Shown here in pieces: positions 18,056 through 27,421 of a stretch of DNA of 64,000 bases. The DNA lies in contig NZ_WIWC01000007.1 in NCBI RefSeq assembly GCF_009600315.1, positions 62,001-126,000 on the forward strand, written 5' to 3'. The first letter of the stretch is position 1; each line of letters starts with the position of its first letter. The notes below the pieces were generated by a model. It was not told the DNA's origin, did no database searches, and was given only the letters and a program-made list of their open reading frames with translations. This stretch comes from Pseudomonas helleri. Its GTDB lineage: Bacteria > Pseudomonadota > Gammaproteobacteria > Pseudomonadales > Pseudomonadaceae. The position numbers were made by a program, and so were the translations under genes.

Positions 18056-20094
18056 ATAGGCGTGATTAGTTGCTGAGCAAGCCCCTGCGACACATCACCA
18101 CCCGACACAATGCCTCTAAACAACTCTACTGACTGCCGGAATCTATCTACCGGCTCAAGAACGACTGGTTTATTAAGCGCCTGTCTCGCAAGCAAGACCC
18201 CACTTACGATCGGCAACTCCAATGAGCGAATGGACACTATCGCCTCGACAGGTAAACCGCCTTCAAGGCTGCACGCCAATGCATCAAGGCAGGAAACCGT
18301 CTCCTCCAGCGTATAGACCGGCAGTTTCGCGCACTCATCTCTGACTAAGGCCACACTTTCAAGAATCAGTACGGCGTGGTCGCGCCGAAACGCCGCCACG
18401 TGTACGGCGGCCGAATGGAGCAATCGCCGCAACGTCTGCGGCGGCACCCAGGAGGTAGCGGCTTCACAGCTGAGCAGTGCCATGACGATTCGAAGATCAC
18501 CACTCGCGACCAGCGCGCGTGTTGCGGACGATAGCGCGAACAGTGCGTGCAACTCGTGCTGCGGCGTCCCCTGCAAGACCTGAAAAGCACGTTTATAGTC
18601 TGTGGCGAACTCAGTGAGCGAGTAGCATTTTTCAGTCTCTCCCGAGTGCTGTGAACGCCAGATTGCCGCGAACAAAGAAGGTGACGCCACTGCTCCATCA
18701 GCACGCTGTATCCACCTTGTCGGGTTCGGCTGTTCGGTGCGAGCGAACAGCCTGTCCTTGACTTCACTCGCGATCGGCAGGCTGCGCAATTCAGAAAGAA
18801 CTTCGACACAGTCTCGTGCTAGCTCACCACCGGAAATCAACACCTCATCAGTGAAAACAAGACCGCAGTCATCGGGCAACACCAACTCTCGGCGAGTCAC
18901 ACTTTGAATGGACCGCAACATCGTTGAGTCGCCAAGGATGCAAGCACCACGGTCAAATACAACGCAATCTGCTCCGACAGGCGCTCGTCGAGTGTCCATC
19001 TTGATGCAGGTGATTTTCTGGTGGCGAAACATGATGCCAGCGTGCTCCTCCGCACTGCCTTCATCCACAACGACCACTGCCACCTCGGCCTTGTCATTCG
19101 CGTTGAGCGCGAGATAGCGACGCCACGCGCTCATGAGATCGGGCGCCAATAGTGCGCGCCCCGAAGAATGTGCACCTAGCGTCAGCAAGCCCGCTTCAAC
19201 TGCATCGTAACGTCCGATCAACGCCTCACGACATGCATCGGTCAGTACTTCACGATCGCGAAAGTCACCTTCAGAACAGGCGGGTCTAACCTGAAGCAAA
19301 TACATGTGTTTCACCGTCGTCATACGCAGGTGACGTCCACGCCAGAGCCTAAGACCTGAGGAAGCCGGACGCAAAGCCAAGGTCGTCGCGCGGGAGCCCG
19401 TATTCTGAGCGCATGCAAAACCGAAACCGATTGTATGCGCAACGTTCATCAGCTTTGGGTTCATCGGCATGACGGTCGTGACAGACACAAAACCCAGCGT
19501 CGTCTCGAGCCCCCATTCGCAATCGATCGCCGTGAAGTCAAATATCTGCATTAACTCATTACATACCGACTCCATGTAATCCAGAACGGCTAAATCCAGA
19601 TACGGCGAGTGGTCCGGGGCGACATCGTCGCAGACAGCTATGTTCAACAGTGGCTGCACAAAGCATGGGATGTCAGCGGCATCACCGTTATGCCCCGACA
19701 GTGCAAGCTGGCGTTGTGCGTGCTCAGTAGACCCACTCATGGCCACAACGGCAACGCACCGTATCAACGCCTGTGGCTCATGACATATAAGGCTTTCATA
19801 GCCGCCAGCATTAACGTTATCAGTTAAATCCTCATTACCCGCACTACGGACGATCCAGGGCGCTGGACCGCAGACCGCCTCCACGCGCTGCCTCAACTGC
19901 GGAGAAGCTTTTTCCAAAGTAGCTGCATAGATTGATACCGCGTCGGCCGCCGGAGGCAGGCTACCAGCCACAATGGTCGACAATGGCTTTATAGGAAATA
20001 CAGGCAGGACAAGATGGCTCAGAGACTCGACTTTACGGATATGCAGCAGTCGATCTACCTTGGGTGCGTAACGGCGCTCTTTGTCTATGGTCAT
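18010..20094 (-). CDS. PEP-synthase-like protein: PPDK N-type ATP-grasp plus phosphohistidine domain
   Basis: A 694-residue protein with a dikinase layout. Residues about 75-271 follow the pyruvate phosphate dikinase N-terminal ATP-grasp pattern: WIVRSAGNEDL (82-90, family VRSSATxEDL), NAGGYESLI, DCEWGLE (191-197) and YLLQVRP (265-271), the family's closing Q-x-RP motif. A swivel-domain-like block follows, with His351 in GSAEEHAGIMFRHQKITCI, where PEP synthase has TCHAAIIARELGIPAV. Residues about 400-694 do not resemble the PEP-binding barrel and I do not recognise them. The known chemistry of this layout is transfer of a phosphate from ATP through a histidine to an acceptor; rifampicin phosphotransferase uses it to inactivate an antibiotic. 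A self-resistance or tailoring phosphotransferase role here is inference. Confidence 0.7.
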   Translation of the reverse strand: MTIDKERRYAPKVDRLLHIRKVESLSHLVLPVFPIKPLSTIVAGSLPPAADAVSIYAATLEKASPQLRQRVEAVCGPAPWIVRSAGNEDLTDNVNAGGYESLICHEPQALIRCVAVVAMSGSTEHAQRQLALSGHNGDAADIPCFVQPLLNIAVCDDVAPDHSPYLDLAVLDYMESVCNELMQIFDFTAIDCEWGLETTLGFVSVTTVMPMNPKLMNVAHTIGFGFACAQNTGSRATTLALRPASSGLRLWRGRHLRMTTVKHMYLLQVRPACSEGDFRDREVLTDACREALIGRYDAVEAGLLTLGAHSSGRALLAPDLMSAWRRYLALNANDKAEVAVVVVDEGSAEEHAGIMFRHQKITCIKMDTRRAPVGADCVVFDRGACILGDSTMLRSIQSVTRRELVLPDDCGLVFTDEVLISGGELARDCVEVLSELRSLPIASEVKDRLFARTEQPNPTRWIQRADGAVASPSLFAAIWRSQHSGETEKCYSLTEFATDYKRAFQVLQGTPQHELHALFALSSATRALVASGDLRIVMALLSCEAATSWVPPQTLRRLLHSAAVHVAAFRRDHAVLILESVALVRDECAKLPVYTLEETVSCLDALACSLEGGLPVEAIVSIRSLELPIVSGVLLARQALNKPVVLEPVDRFRQSVELFRGIVSGGDVSQGLAQQLITPICHFGLRFMMPVWRT

Positions 20095-20213
20095 GATTTA
20101 GTACGCAATATTGGATGAGTGGAGTAGTTGAGTATGAAGCTGGGCCAGCATCTGGGATCTATTAACCTCACACCACATACGTGCTCCGCACATCTTTAAT
20201 AAGCCGCCTGAAT

Positions 20214-22046
20214 TCATTTGCAATCTCCCAGAAAGCCACCGCTTTGATGAGCCCACAACCTTGCATAAAGACCACCTTGTTCAAGCAGCGTCGCGTGGTT
20301 GCCTTGTTCGACAATACGTCCCTCATCAAGAACGATTAAACGGTCCATCGCCGCGATAGTGGAGAGTCGATGCGCGATCGCAATGACAGTCTTACCTTCC
20401 ATTAATCGGTAAAGGCTTTGCTGAATTACGGCTTCTACTTCGGAGTCGAGTGCGCTGGTCGCCTCATCTAGCAGCAGGATTGGTGCGTCTTTGAGCATCA
20501 CGCGCGCAATGGCTATTCGCTGACGCTGCCCACCCGAGAGTTTGACTCCACGCTCACCCACATGTGCTTCATAACCGCAGCGCTTTCCGGCATCACCGAG
20601 ATCTCGGATAAATGTGTGCGCCTCTGCGCGCCGAGCAGCTGCCTCAACCTGGGAGAAATTCGCGTCGGGTCTCCCATATGAAATATTGTCAGCTACTGAC
20701 CTATGCAGCAGCGAGACGTCCTGAGTAACTATGCCGATTTGGCTGCGCAACGACTCCTGAGTAACGTGTGCGATATTCTGTCCGTCAATCAGGATGCGAC
20801 CGTTTTCAAGATCATGAAAACGCAGCAACAAGTTCAACAGAGTCGACTTACCAGCTCCCGATCGGCCAACCAGGCCAATTTTTTCACCAGCCCTGATCGT
20901 GAGATCCAGATCGTCAATCACACGTCGACTGCTTTCTGCGTAACAAAAGCTCACTCGTTTGAAACATACCTCGCCATGCCTAGTCTGAAGGGAGATAGCA
21001 TCAGGTGCATCGAGAACCGTAGGTGGGATCGACAGCATCTTCATCCCGTCCTGCACTATTCCGACGTTCTCGAAGAGGCTAGTCATTTCCCACATAAGCC
21101 ATTGCGACATACTTTGCAGTCGCAACGCCATAGCGGTGCCAGCAGCAACGGCCCCTACTCCCACTAAACCTTGCGACCACAGCCACAATGCAGTGCCCAA
21201 CATGCCAATCGTGAGCCCAACGCTCAGAAGATGATTCACAATCTCGAAGGTACTCACTAGTCGCATCTCTGCGTAACCGGTGCGCATGAATTCGTGCATA
21301 GCTTCGCGCGCAAACACCGCCTCACGCTGCGTATGCGAGAACAATTTAACGGTGGCTATATTGGAATACGCGTCGGTCACACGCCCCGTCAACAAGGCCC
21401 CCGCGTCAGCTTGCTCCTTGCCAAACTTGCCAAGGCGAGGCACAAAGTAGAACAACACAGCGACAAAAATGACGAACCAAATCATAAAAGGCCATATCAA
21501 TTGCACATCAATGACGCCAACCAAGATGATCATGCTCGTCACGTACACACTCATAGCAACCATGACATCGGCCAGCACGAAAATAGTTCCGCGCACGGCT
21601 ATAGAGGTTTGCATCACCTTGGCCGTAATACGCCCCGCGAACTCGTCCTGATAAAAGGACATGCTCTGCCCCAACACCAACCTGTGAAAGTTCCACTTAA
21701 GCCGCATGGGCAAATTTACTGTGAAGGTCTGATGCTTTAAGACAGTCTGTAGCACCACTACTGCGATGCTGATCCCCATCACGACTAACAGCCATAATAA
21801 TGTTCCGCCGCGCTCAACCCACAAGTGCGTTGGCACCTGAACACTGAGCCAGTCAACAATTCTTCCTAGCATGGCAATCAGCAATACTTCTAACGCTGAC
21901 ATTATCATCGTGAGTAAAGCCATAAGTGCGATCTTGCCTCGCATTCCCTGCGTGCAAGCCCATAGAAAAGCGATTAAACCCCGAGGCGGCTGCGATGGCT
22001 CAGAGACAGGAAACGGGCAGAGAAGCTTTTCAAAATAGCCGAACAA
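20214..22046 (-). CDS. ABC exporter, fused permease and ATPase
   Basis: A 610-residue half-transporter of the MsbA/peptide-and-lipid exporter type. The first two thirds carry about six membrane helices (for example KIALMALLTMIMSALEVLLI and LWLLVVMGISIAVVVLQTV). The ATPase domain has Walker A GLVGRSGAGKSTLL, the Q-loop region GIVTQDVSLLHRSVADNISYG, signature KLSGGQRQRIAIAR, Walker B ILLLDEATSALDSE and the switch His in AIAHRLST. The start is TTG 22046, with GTGAGG seven bases upstream. It lies within the leftward arm of the aminoglycoside-type cluster, so export of the product or of a precursor, and so part of self-protection, is likely by context. Substrate specificity cannot be read. Confidence 0.92.
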   Translation of the reverse strand: MFGYFEKLLCPFPVSEPSQPPRGLIAFLWACTQGMRGKIALMALLTMIMSALEVLLIAMLGRIVDWLSVQVPTHLWVERGGTLLWLLVVMGISIAVVVLQTVLKHQTFTVNLPMRLKWNFHRLVLGQSMSFYQDEFAGRITAKVMQTSIAVRGTIFVLADVMVAMSVYVTSMIILVGVIDVQLIWPFMIWFVIFVAVLFYFVPRLGKFGKEQADAGALLTGRVTDAYSNIATVKLFSHTQREAVFAREAMHEFMRTGYAEMRLVSTFEIVNHLLSVGLTIGMLGTALWLWSQGLVGVGAVAAGTAMALRLQSMSQWLMWEMTSLFENVGIVQDGMKMLSIPPTVLDAPDAISLQTRHGEVCFKRVSFCYAESSRRVIDDLDLTIRAGEKIGLVGRSGAGKSTLLNLLLRFHDLENGRILIDGQNIAHVTQESLRSQIGIVTQDVSLLHRSVADNISYGRPDANFSQVEAAARRAEAHTFIRDLGDAGKRCGYEAHVGERGVKLSGGQRQRIAIARVMLKDAPILLLDEATSALDSEVEAVIQQSLYRLMEGKTVIAIAHRLSTIAAMDRLIVLDEGRIVEQGNHATLLEQGGLYARLWAHQSGGFLGDCK

Positions 22047-22155
22047 TTTATTGCCTCACAGAGAGTCCATGACAGTTACAAATCGTTGTAAGTTGGTATC
22101 GGACAACGCGTTGGCATATCAGAACAATGCGATAAATAGACTATTTCATATTCCC

Positions 22156-23430
22156 TTAAGCACGCTGGTTTCCGATCAACTTCGCAACTTTTTCGAAAGC
22201 TGCAGCTACATACGTCATCGCTCCCGTGTCAGCCAACAGCATGCGATGAGGTAGAGCGATACAGGACTTGGAAAAGTCTTGCGCTATAGGTAATTGAAAG
22301 CGTGATGGATCAATCGCATCAGTGAATGCCTGATTCAACTTAAACCGGTTGCGCGAGTATGGTTTGTAGAGACGGCTCTGATTAAGCGAGCTATACATCA
22401 TCTTGCAGGGAAGACAAATTTCCGCAGAAAGAGCTGCGGCGAATCGTTCAGCTCCATGATTCTCAACAATCGACTGCGGCAACCTCACCACATAAGTGTA
22501 ATGTGACCGCTCAGTAGTACGAGGGGCAGTAGCTTGTGGCATGAAACCAAGAGAAGCTAGGAGGCTATCCAGAACAGATGCATTATGCCGCCGATGTGCC
22601 AGATGTTCGTCCAAGATCTCTAGTTGCGCCATCAAGATGGCAGCATGAAACTCTGAGAGACAGTAGTTGTTGCCCATGATCTCCGCAGTCTCGACCAGTG
22701 CCATCTCATCTATGTAAGGAGGTAGCACGGCGAGCGTTCGGCCATCAGCCCTTAGATGCTCCACTCGGCGTGCCAGGCTATGGCTGTTAGTAATTACAGC
22801 CCCACCCTCTCCGCTTGTCAGCAGCTTACTATGCTGCATTGAAAAGGTGCCGACCGCACCGAAGCAACCAACATGTCGACCGGCATAACGCGCACCATGT
22901 GCTTGGGCGCAATCTTCAATCAAAGGAATGGAGTGCGCCCGAGCAATCGCAACCAAGCGATCCAGATCGGCAACTGCCGAACCTAGATGAACCACCGTGA
23001 TAGCTCGAGTACGCGACGTGATTGAGCGCTCAAGTGCCACTGGATCAAGGCAACCGGTCTCGGGATCCACATCGGTCAGGACAGGGATAGCATTGACCCC
23101 AAGTACCGCGGACGCAGATGCGACCCAACTCACGCCTGGCACAATCACCTCGTCATAGGCACCGACCTCGCAGGCCTCTAACGCCATGCTCAAGCTAGCG
23201 GTTCCTGACGAAGCAGGCACGCAGTAGCTGGCACCTGTATAAAGAGCAAAAGCCCGTCCGAAACGCTCTTCCCAAGAAGACTGCCCACGATACTGACCGC
23301 TGATAGACCATCGGTGGCTCCCTAGCACAGCATTCACATTACTACGGGTGCTCTCAGTGCTCTGGGGCCAATCAGGCCAATTCCCGTCGTGGATCGTAGC
23401 TCCTCCATAAATCGCTAATTTTTCCAACAT
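22156..23430 (-). CDS. DegT/StrS-type aminotransferase, probable 2-deoxy-scyllo-inosose aminotransferase
   Basis: A 424-residue PLP enzyme of the secondary-metabolic aminotransferase family. It has the family order: WSISGQYRG, SGTASLSMALEA, DEVIVPGVSWVASASAVLGV, VVHLGSAVADLD, IEDCAQAHGA (172-180) and SMQHSKLLTSGEGG with the PLP lysine at 202. This wording matches the BtrR/NeoB/StsC group, which uses L-glutamine to aminate 2-deoxy-scyllo-inosose and later the amino-inosose on the way to 2-deoxystreptamine. GGAGG lies five bases before ATG 23430. It is encoded in the same arm as the inosose synthase, which makes the substrate assignment strong. By family knowledge one enzyme can serve both transamination steps. 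Confidence 0.9.
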   Translation of the reverse strand: MLEKLAIYGGATIHDGNWPDWPQSTESTRSNVNAVLGSHRWSISGQYRGQSSWEERFGRAFALYTGASYCVPASSGTASLSMALEACEVGAYDEVIVPGVSWVASASAVLGVNAIPVLTDVDPETGCLDPVALERSITSRTRAITVVHLGSAVADLDRLVAIARAHSIPLIEDCAQAHGARYAGRHVGCFGAVGTFSMQHSKLLTSGEGGAVITNSHSLARRVEHLRADGRTLAVLPPYIDEMALVETAEIMGNNYCLSEFHAAILMAQLEILDEHLAHRRHNASVLDSLLASLGFMPQATAPRTTERSHYTYVVRLPQSIVENHGAERFAAALSAEICLPCKMMYSSLNQSRLYKPYSRNRFKLNQAFTDAIDPSRFQLPIAQDFSKSCIALPHRMLLADTGAMTYVAAAFEKVAKLIGNQRA

Positions 23431-23527
23431 GGATGCCTCCGTCGTTCAAGGTTAATTGGGACTGCCTAGAACAACCGCAGGATGAGCCCCGCGGTTATTT
23501 CGAATCAATTCTTTGGTTAGAACGGAT

Positions 23528-24259
23528 TCAATTCTCACGGCGCCATAGGCGCTCCGCATACCGAGATGTGCCAGTACCGACACGTCTAGCATGGAGCAGC
23601 ATCTGAACAACCGTAGTGCTACTAGTCTGTGAACGGTACCCCCACATGTCTTCACATTTGCTTTCCAACGCACTTTCGATATCGGTCGTCATGGCGGGTA
23701 TCAAGCCTTGAACTGCAAGCTGTCTTTCGAGCTCCGGGAGCGGCAAATTCGCACTGTATGGAACGTCTTCGTAGTAAAGGACCTGAACGCGATCTAGCGC
23801 ATCTGCGGCAACCCGTACTATTTGATGATCGACATGCCCCCCAATCCCGCATGGAGCAAGCACAACCTCAGGTACCCAACACGTCACGGCATTACGGATC
23901 AAATCCACCACGCTCTCTGTTCTAGGGTCTTCAGTGGCTGAGAAACGCAGCTCGGTCGCAGTGTCATATCCCATCACAAAGCTATCCGGGCAGTGCAGAA
24001 GGTCATAATCGATACTCCGTCGCACACAATACTCACGATCCTCTAGCTCCCGCTCTGCCGATATGGCATCTGCAGACTGCTCGCACGTTACCCTCGGCAG
24101 AACCCATCCACTGTGACCGAAGATTGTCATAAGGCGCAGATCCGCTCGCTGGGAAAGCCGCGCAACAATCCCACCTATGGAGTAGGCAATATCATCTGAG
24201 TGCGGGGACAGCAGCAGGATTCGCTTGCCCATCATCGACTCAAGGGAGGACGGAATCAT
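23528..24259 (-). CDS. PIG-L/LmbE-type N-deacetylase, probable 2'-N-acetylparomamine deacetylase
   Basis: A 243-residue zinc-dependent deacetylase. The metal motif PHSDD lies at residues 19-23 (LLLSPHSDDIAYSIGG) and the second ligand pair is in HVDH (142-145) after LAPCGIGG, both as in the family. ATG 24259 has GGGAGGA four bases upstream and overlaps the stop of the 6'-aminotransferase gene as ATGA, so translation is coupled. In aminoglycoside pathways BtrD/NeoD of this family remove the acetyl group from 2'-N-acetylparomamine after the GlcNAc transfer. The neighbouring NeoM-type glycosyltransferase and inosose synthase support the same role here. Confidence 0.88.
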   Translation of the reverse strand: MIPSSLESMMGKRILLLSPHSDDIAYSIGGIVARLSQRADLRLMTIFGHSGWVLPRVTCEQSADAISAERELEDREYCVRRSIDYDLLHCPDSFVMGYDTATELRFSATEDPRTESVVDLIRNAVTCWVPEVVLAPCGIGGHVDHQIVRVAADALDRVQVLYYEDVPYSANLPLPELERQLAVQGLIPAMTTDIESALESKCEDMWGYRSQTSSTTVVQMLLHARRVGTGTSRYAERLWRREN

Positions 24260-25503
24260 CGTTCCTCCCTGATCAAACGAATCGCTTGCCCAGCGGAAAC
24301 TACATCGCTAGCTCCATCCATCATGCGAAAGGCCGCCTTGAAGCGCCGCTGTCGGCTTACCGAAGCGGGATCTCCTCTCGAGAACTGCTGGGAAGTGGCA
24401 ATGAGTCCTTTCTCGAAACGCTTAAGTAACTCGTCAAGAACATCACCAGTGGCTAAGGAGACCGCTTGATTATCCCCTTCGTATAAAAGTAGACCCGTGC
24501 GTGCACAATTCGCATACAAGGCTTGGTCTAATTCCTCGGTGGCAGCAACGATTTGCAGCATTGGACCATCGCCGTAAATCATTATCGGCAGTTCAAAACG
24601 TTGCACTAGATCACGCATTCCCGTAGCCAGGGTAGCTCCACACTGCACCAATCGCTGGTAGCCATCATGACTGTCCATGTAGTCCAGTGTGGCCAACGCA
24701 GCTACGATCGGGATCGTGTCAAAGTAGGCGGTATAGGTAAATTCCTTCGCCGCTGCCATCACATCGGATCGCCCCATCAGACACGACAGTCTGTGACCAT
24801 TAGATAAACCCTTGGCAAAGGTGTACATATCTGCATGAAAGCCTACCGCAGCCGAAAATTGAGAGGCCCGCATCGAACGGTAGCCTTGCTTGACGTCATC
24901 GCAGCACAGGAGTACCCGCTCATTCACAGCGATCTGCGCTAACCGACGAAGTGTATTCGGTTGCAGGTGGACGTAATCGGGAGACAAAATCACCAGAGCT
25001 ATTTGTCCGCGATGCTGCTCCAGAACCTGCTCCAGAAGTTCCGGTACAAAGTAGAAATCAACAACTCCACTCGCGTTGGATTCCAGTAGGTGATCGCTGC
25101 TGGCCCAATAGTCATCCCAACCGTGATAACCCGCACTTGCAATGACATGCCTACCTGTAAATAGACGCGCAGCTTGAACAGCTGCTCGACAGGCTTCCGT
25201 CCCCGTGCTGAACAGAGCAAGCCGTACGTCGCTCATTCCTACGTCGCCAATGATCCGATTTGAGAGCACCTCATGCAGGTTGCTCCAGCAGGACGCGGAT
25301 GCCTGCTTGTTCTGTAAATGGCGCGTAATCGCCGAGTTCACGGCCGGATGATGGTGCCCGAGCGTGACGCTGCCTTTGCCATTCATTAGATCTATATATT
25401 GCTTGCCATCCGAGAGCGTCACCATGGCACCACTGGAGCGGACAGCGCGAAGCCTAGGCAGTGCGGTGTAGATATCGGAGATGATGCGATTAGGTCTGTC
25501 CAT
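24256..25503 (-). CDS. Class III PLP aminotransferase, probable 6'-aminotransferase (Neo18/BtrB type)
   Basis: A 415-residue fold-type I aminotransferase of the glutamate-semialdehyde-aminomutase-like group. The PLP-phosphate site is STGTEACRAA (about 100), followed by SAGYHGWDDYW, LLCCDDVKQGYR with the PLP-nitrogen aspartate near 202, and the Schiff-base lysine 231 in FAKGLSNGH. The closing block EELDQALYANCARTGLLLYEGDNQAVS reads like the neomycin and butirosin 6'-aminotransferases, which turn 6'-oxoparomamine into neamine. ATG 25503 begins one base after the stop of the phosphoribosyltransferase-like gene, with GGGGGA upstream. It works directly after the flavin 6'-oxidase encoded on the other arm (28946). 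Confidence 0.92.
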   Translation of the reverse strand: MDRPNRIISDIYTALPRLRAVRSSGAMVTLSDGKQYIDLMNGKGSVTLGHHHPAVNSAITRHLQNKQASASCWSNLHEVLSNRIIGDVGMSDVRLALFSTGTEACRAAVQAARLFTGRHVIASAGYHGWDDYWASSDHLLESNASGVVDFYFVPELLEQVLEQHRGQIALVILSPDYVHLQPNTLRRLAQIAVNERVLLCCDDVKQGYRSMRASQFSAAVGFHADMYTFAKGLSNGHRLSCLMGRSDVMAAAKEFTYTAYFDTIPIVAALATLDYMDSHDGYQRLVQCGATLATGMRDLVQRFELPIMIYGDGPMLQIVAATEELDQALYANCARTGLLLYEGDNQAVSLATGDVLDELLKRFEKGLIATSQQFSRGDPASVSRQRRFKAAFRMMDGASDVVSAGQAIRLIREER

Positions 25504-25504
25504 G

Positions 25505-27358
25505 TCATTCCCCCGAGAAGGTGTCTATCTCAGCCAACTCAAAAGTTATCTTGAGCAACTGATGGAAATCTTCACAGAGCGTGGTACGTCCACTGTCGCT
25601 AAGGACCCTCACACTGCGAATCCTGGACTCGGCAATCGTCAGTGCAGCCAGAGATAAGCTCTCCCGGACGCTAGACCAAGTTAGGCCGCACAGTGATGCG
25701 AGCTGTCCAGCAACTTCAATCTCCAGGCTATTCTCGAGGATGAAAGCGGCTACTTCGAGCTCGGGAAAGCTGATATCACCCCAGTTTGCTTCCAGTTGAA
25801 AATGATGAAGCCTTGCGTTTCGGTCAACTTGCCAGTGCCAACCACCACTCCCATAACGCAATGACGAACGGAATACCCTGCCTTGCTCTCCTGGCCACAT
25901 CACTGGTTTCACTAGAAACTCTCTCAGTGGCTCAGATATCTTTTGCAGCGGATCACAACCGCAGTGCTTGCGCATGGTATCTGCCATTACCGACCAACGC
26001 AGATCAAGCGCCAATATCACAGGACTGTTAAATGTGTGCGCTATGGTTTGACATTCAGGTACAACCAACCAGCTCGCCGCTTGAAGCAGTAGGTCGGCTC
26101 GTCTGAAGCCGCGCGATAAATGAAACTCCTCCTGGAATGAACGTGTTTCGCCGATATCGACCGTAATTACATAACCATCAACTAGCCAAGCTGAACGTGT
26201 GGGGGCCATCTTCCGCACACGATCGAACTCTGCACAACCAAACACTCCTTCGCCGATGAAACGCAGATGTAACAGTGCCTCACCATTTGAACCCTGAATT
26301 TCGATCGGCGTCTTACGCGGATTAACTAAAACCCGACGCCCGCTTAGAACCTGCGGGTCATTCCATGGAAGCCAAGCCTGACCGAATCCGTAACGCATCT
26401 CACCTTGTGGGCACCGGTAGTGGAGTCGCGCCTGAGAGGGAAACGAAGGTATTCCCGCTATGCTCCGTAGTCTCGCCATGAATTCTGGCTGTTCATTAGG
26501 TAATAAACATTCCCAAAGACGTGGTGTACGCGAGTTACGTATAACGCATGCCGAGAGGTTTGATGCTACACAGCGAGCTTCAGAATCGTGCCGGAGCTTG
26601 CCGACGCTCGCGAACCACAAATCCACCCCGCGCTCGCGAAACTGCTCTCCTACACATTCCATGGTAGCCCCCGTATCCGGCTGATCGTCTACCACCACGA
26701 TCACAGGTGCAAATCGATGCTGCAACCAAGCCCGAGCTGTTTCTAAACCATCAACCGCTGCACACCCTTTGCTCGGTCGCACCGTGCACCAGTGCACATC
26801 CTCGACCCCCAACCCCGTAAGTGAGGCCTTCCAGAGGGGAGCAAGATATGCTCCACCTGTACGGATCCCGACGATCAAGAAAGGCCTGTCAAAGCTCACC
26901 TGCGTAATTAATCGATCAACGTCGCCAGAAATTAAAGCCAAATCAGCAAGGTCGTAGCCGCAACACTCTGGCATCGGCAAAAGGAGTAATTTGTTCAGGC
27001 AATCGGGCGTTGTATTTACATGTAGTTCGAGAATCGCACATGCGAGGTGATCAATATCTTCGGGCACATCAACAATCCGCCCCAGCAACATAAGTGCAGC
27101 ACAATCAGCTGCACATTCGGCGTGAAAAAGTAGTGTTTCTAGCCTTTCCGGTGTGGTATTACCGTGCACGCCATAAATTTTGACCAGAGAAAGCAGATCG
27201 GCCAAAAATTGCACACTGGCGCAGGCGACCAGATATCGATGATCCAAGGCGCCCGGAACAACTGCTGCATTCAAACGCCCGATCACTTCGCCGATATCGA
27301 TGCGCAACAACCCTACTGGGCTCGCTCTGGAAGATTGGTTAACAAGGAGATTACTCAT
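25505..27358 (-). CDS. Large protein with a phosphoribosyltransferase motif, candidate neamine phosphoribosyltransferase (BtrL/NeoL role)
   Basis: About 617 residues from ATG 27358 (a GTG at 27391 in frame is an alternative; neither has a clear ribosome site). Residues about 155-240 hold a type I phosphoribosyltransferase core: FLIVGIRTGGAYLAPLWKA (GIRTGG 164-169) and the PRPP loop VIVVVDDQPDTGATM (about 219-233, family DDxxxTGxT). The N-terminal helical part and the C-terminal 350 residues are not recognised. In butirosin and neomycin synthesis BtrL/NeoL join ribose-5-phosphate from PRPP to neamine and a phosphatase then gives ribostamycin. A PRPP-type transferase in a cluster with the whole neamine set points to that step. 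The role is inference; the motif is visible. Confidence 0.75.
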   Translation of the reverse strand: MSNLLVNQSSRASPVGLLRIDIGEVIGRLNAAVVPGALDHRYLVACASVQFLADLLSLVKIYGVHGNTTPERLETLLFHAECAADCAALMLLGRIVDVPEDIDHLACAILELHVNTTPDCLNKLLLLPMPECCGYDLADLALISGDVDRLITQVSFDRPFLIVGIRTGGAYLAPLWKASLTGLGVEDVHWCTVRPSKGCAAVDGLETARAWLQHRFAPVIVVVDDQPDTGATMECVGEQFRERGVDLWFASVGKLRHDSEARCVASNLSACVIRNSRTPRLWECLLPNEQPEFMARLRSIAGIPSFPSQARLHYRCPQGEMRYGFGQAWLPWNDPQVLSGRRVLVNPRKTPIEIQGSNGEALLHLRFIGEGVFGCAEFDRVRKMAPTRSAWLVDGYVITVDIGETRSFQEEFHLSRGFRRADLLLQAASWLVVPECQTIAHTFNSPVILALDLRWSVMADTMRKHCGCDPLQKISEPLREFLVKPVMWPGEQGRVFRSSLRYGSGGWHWQVDRNARLHHFQLEANWGDISFPELEVAAFILENSLEIEVAGQLASLCGLTWSSVRESLSLAALTIAESRIRSVRVLSDSGRTTLCEDFHQLLKITFELAEIDTFSGE

Positions 27359-27421
27359 ATATACCAACGCAGTAAAAGTTCGACCTTGCACCCATATATC
27401 TGGACATAAAAATCGCCAAAA

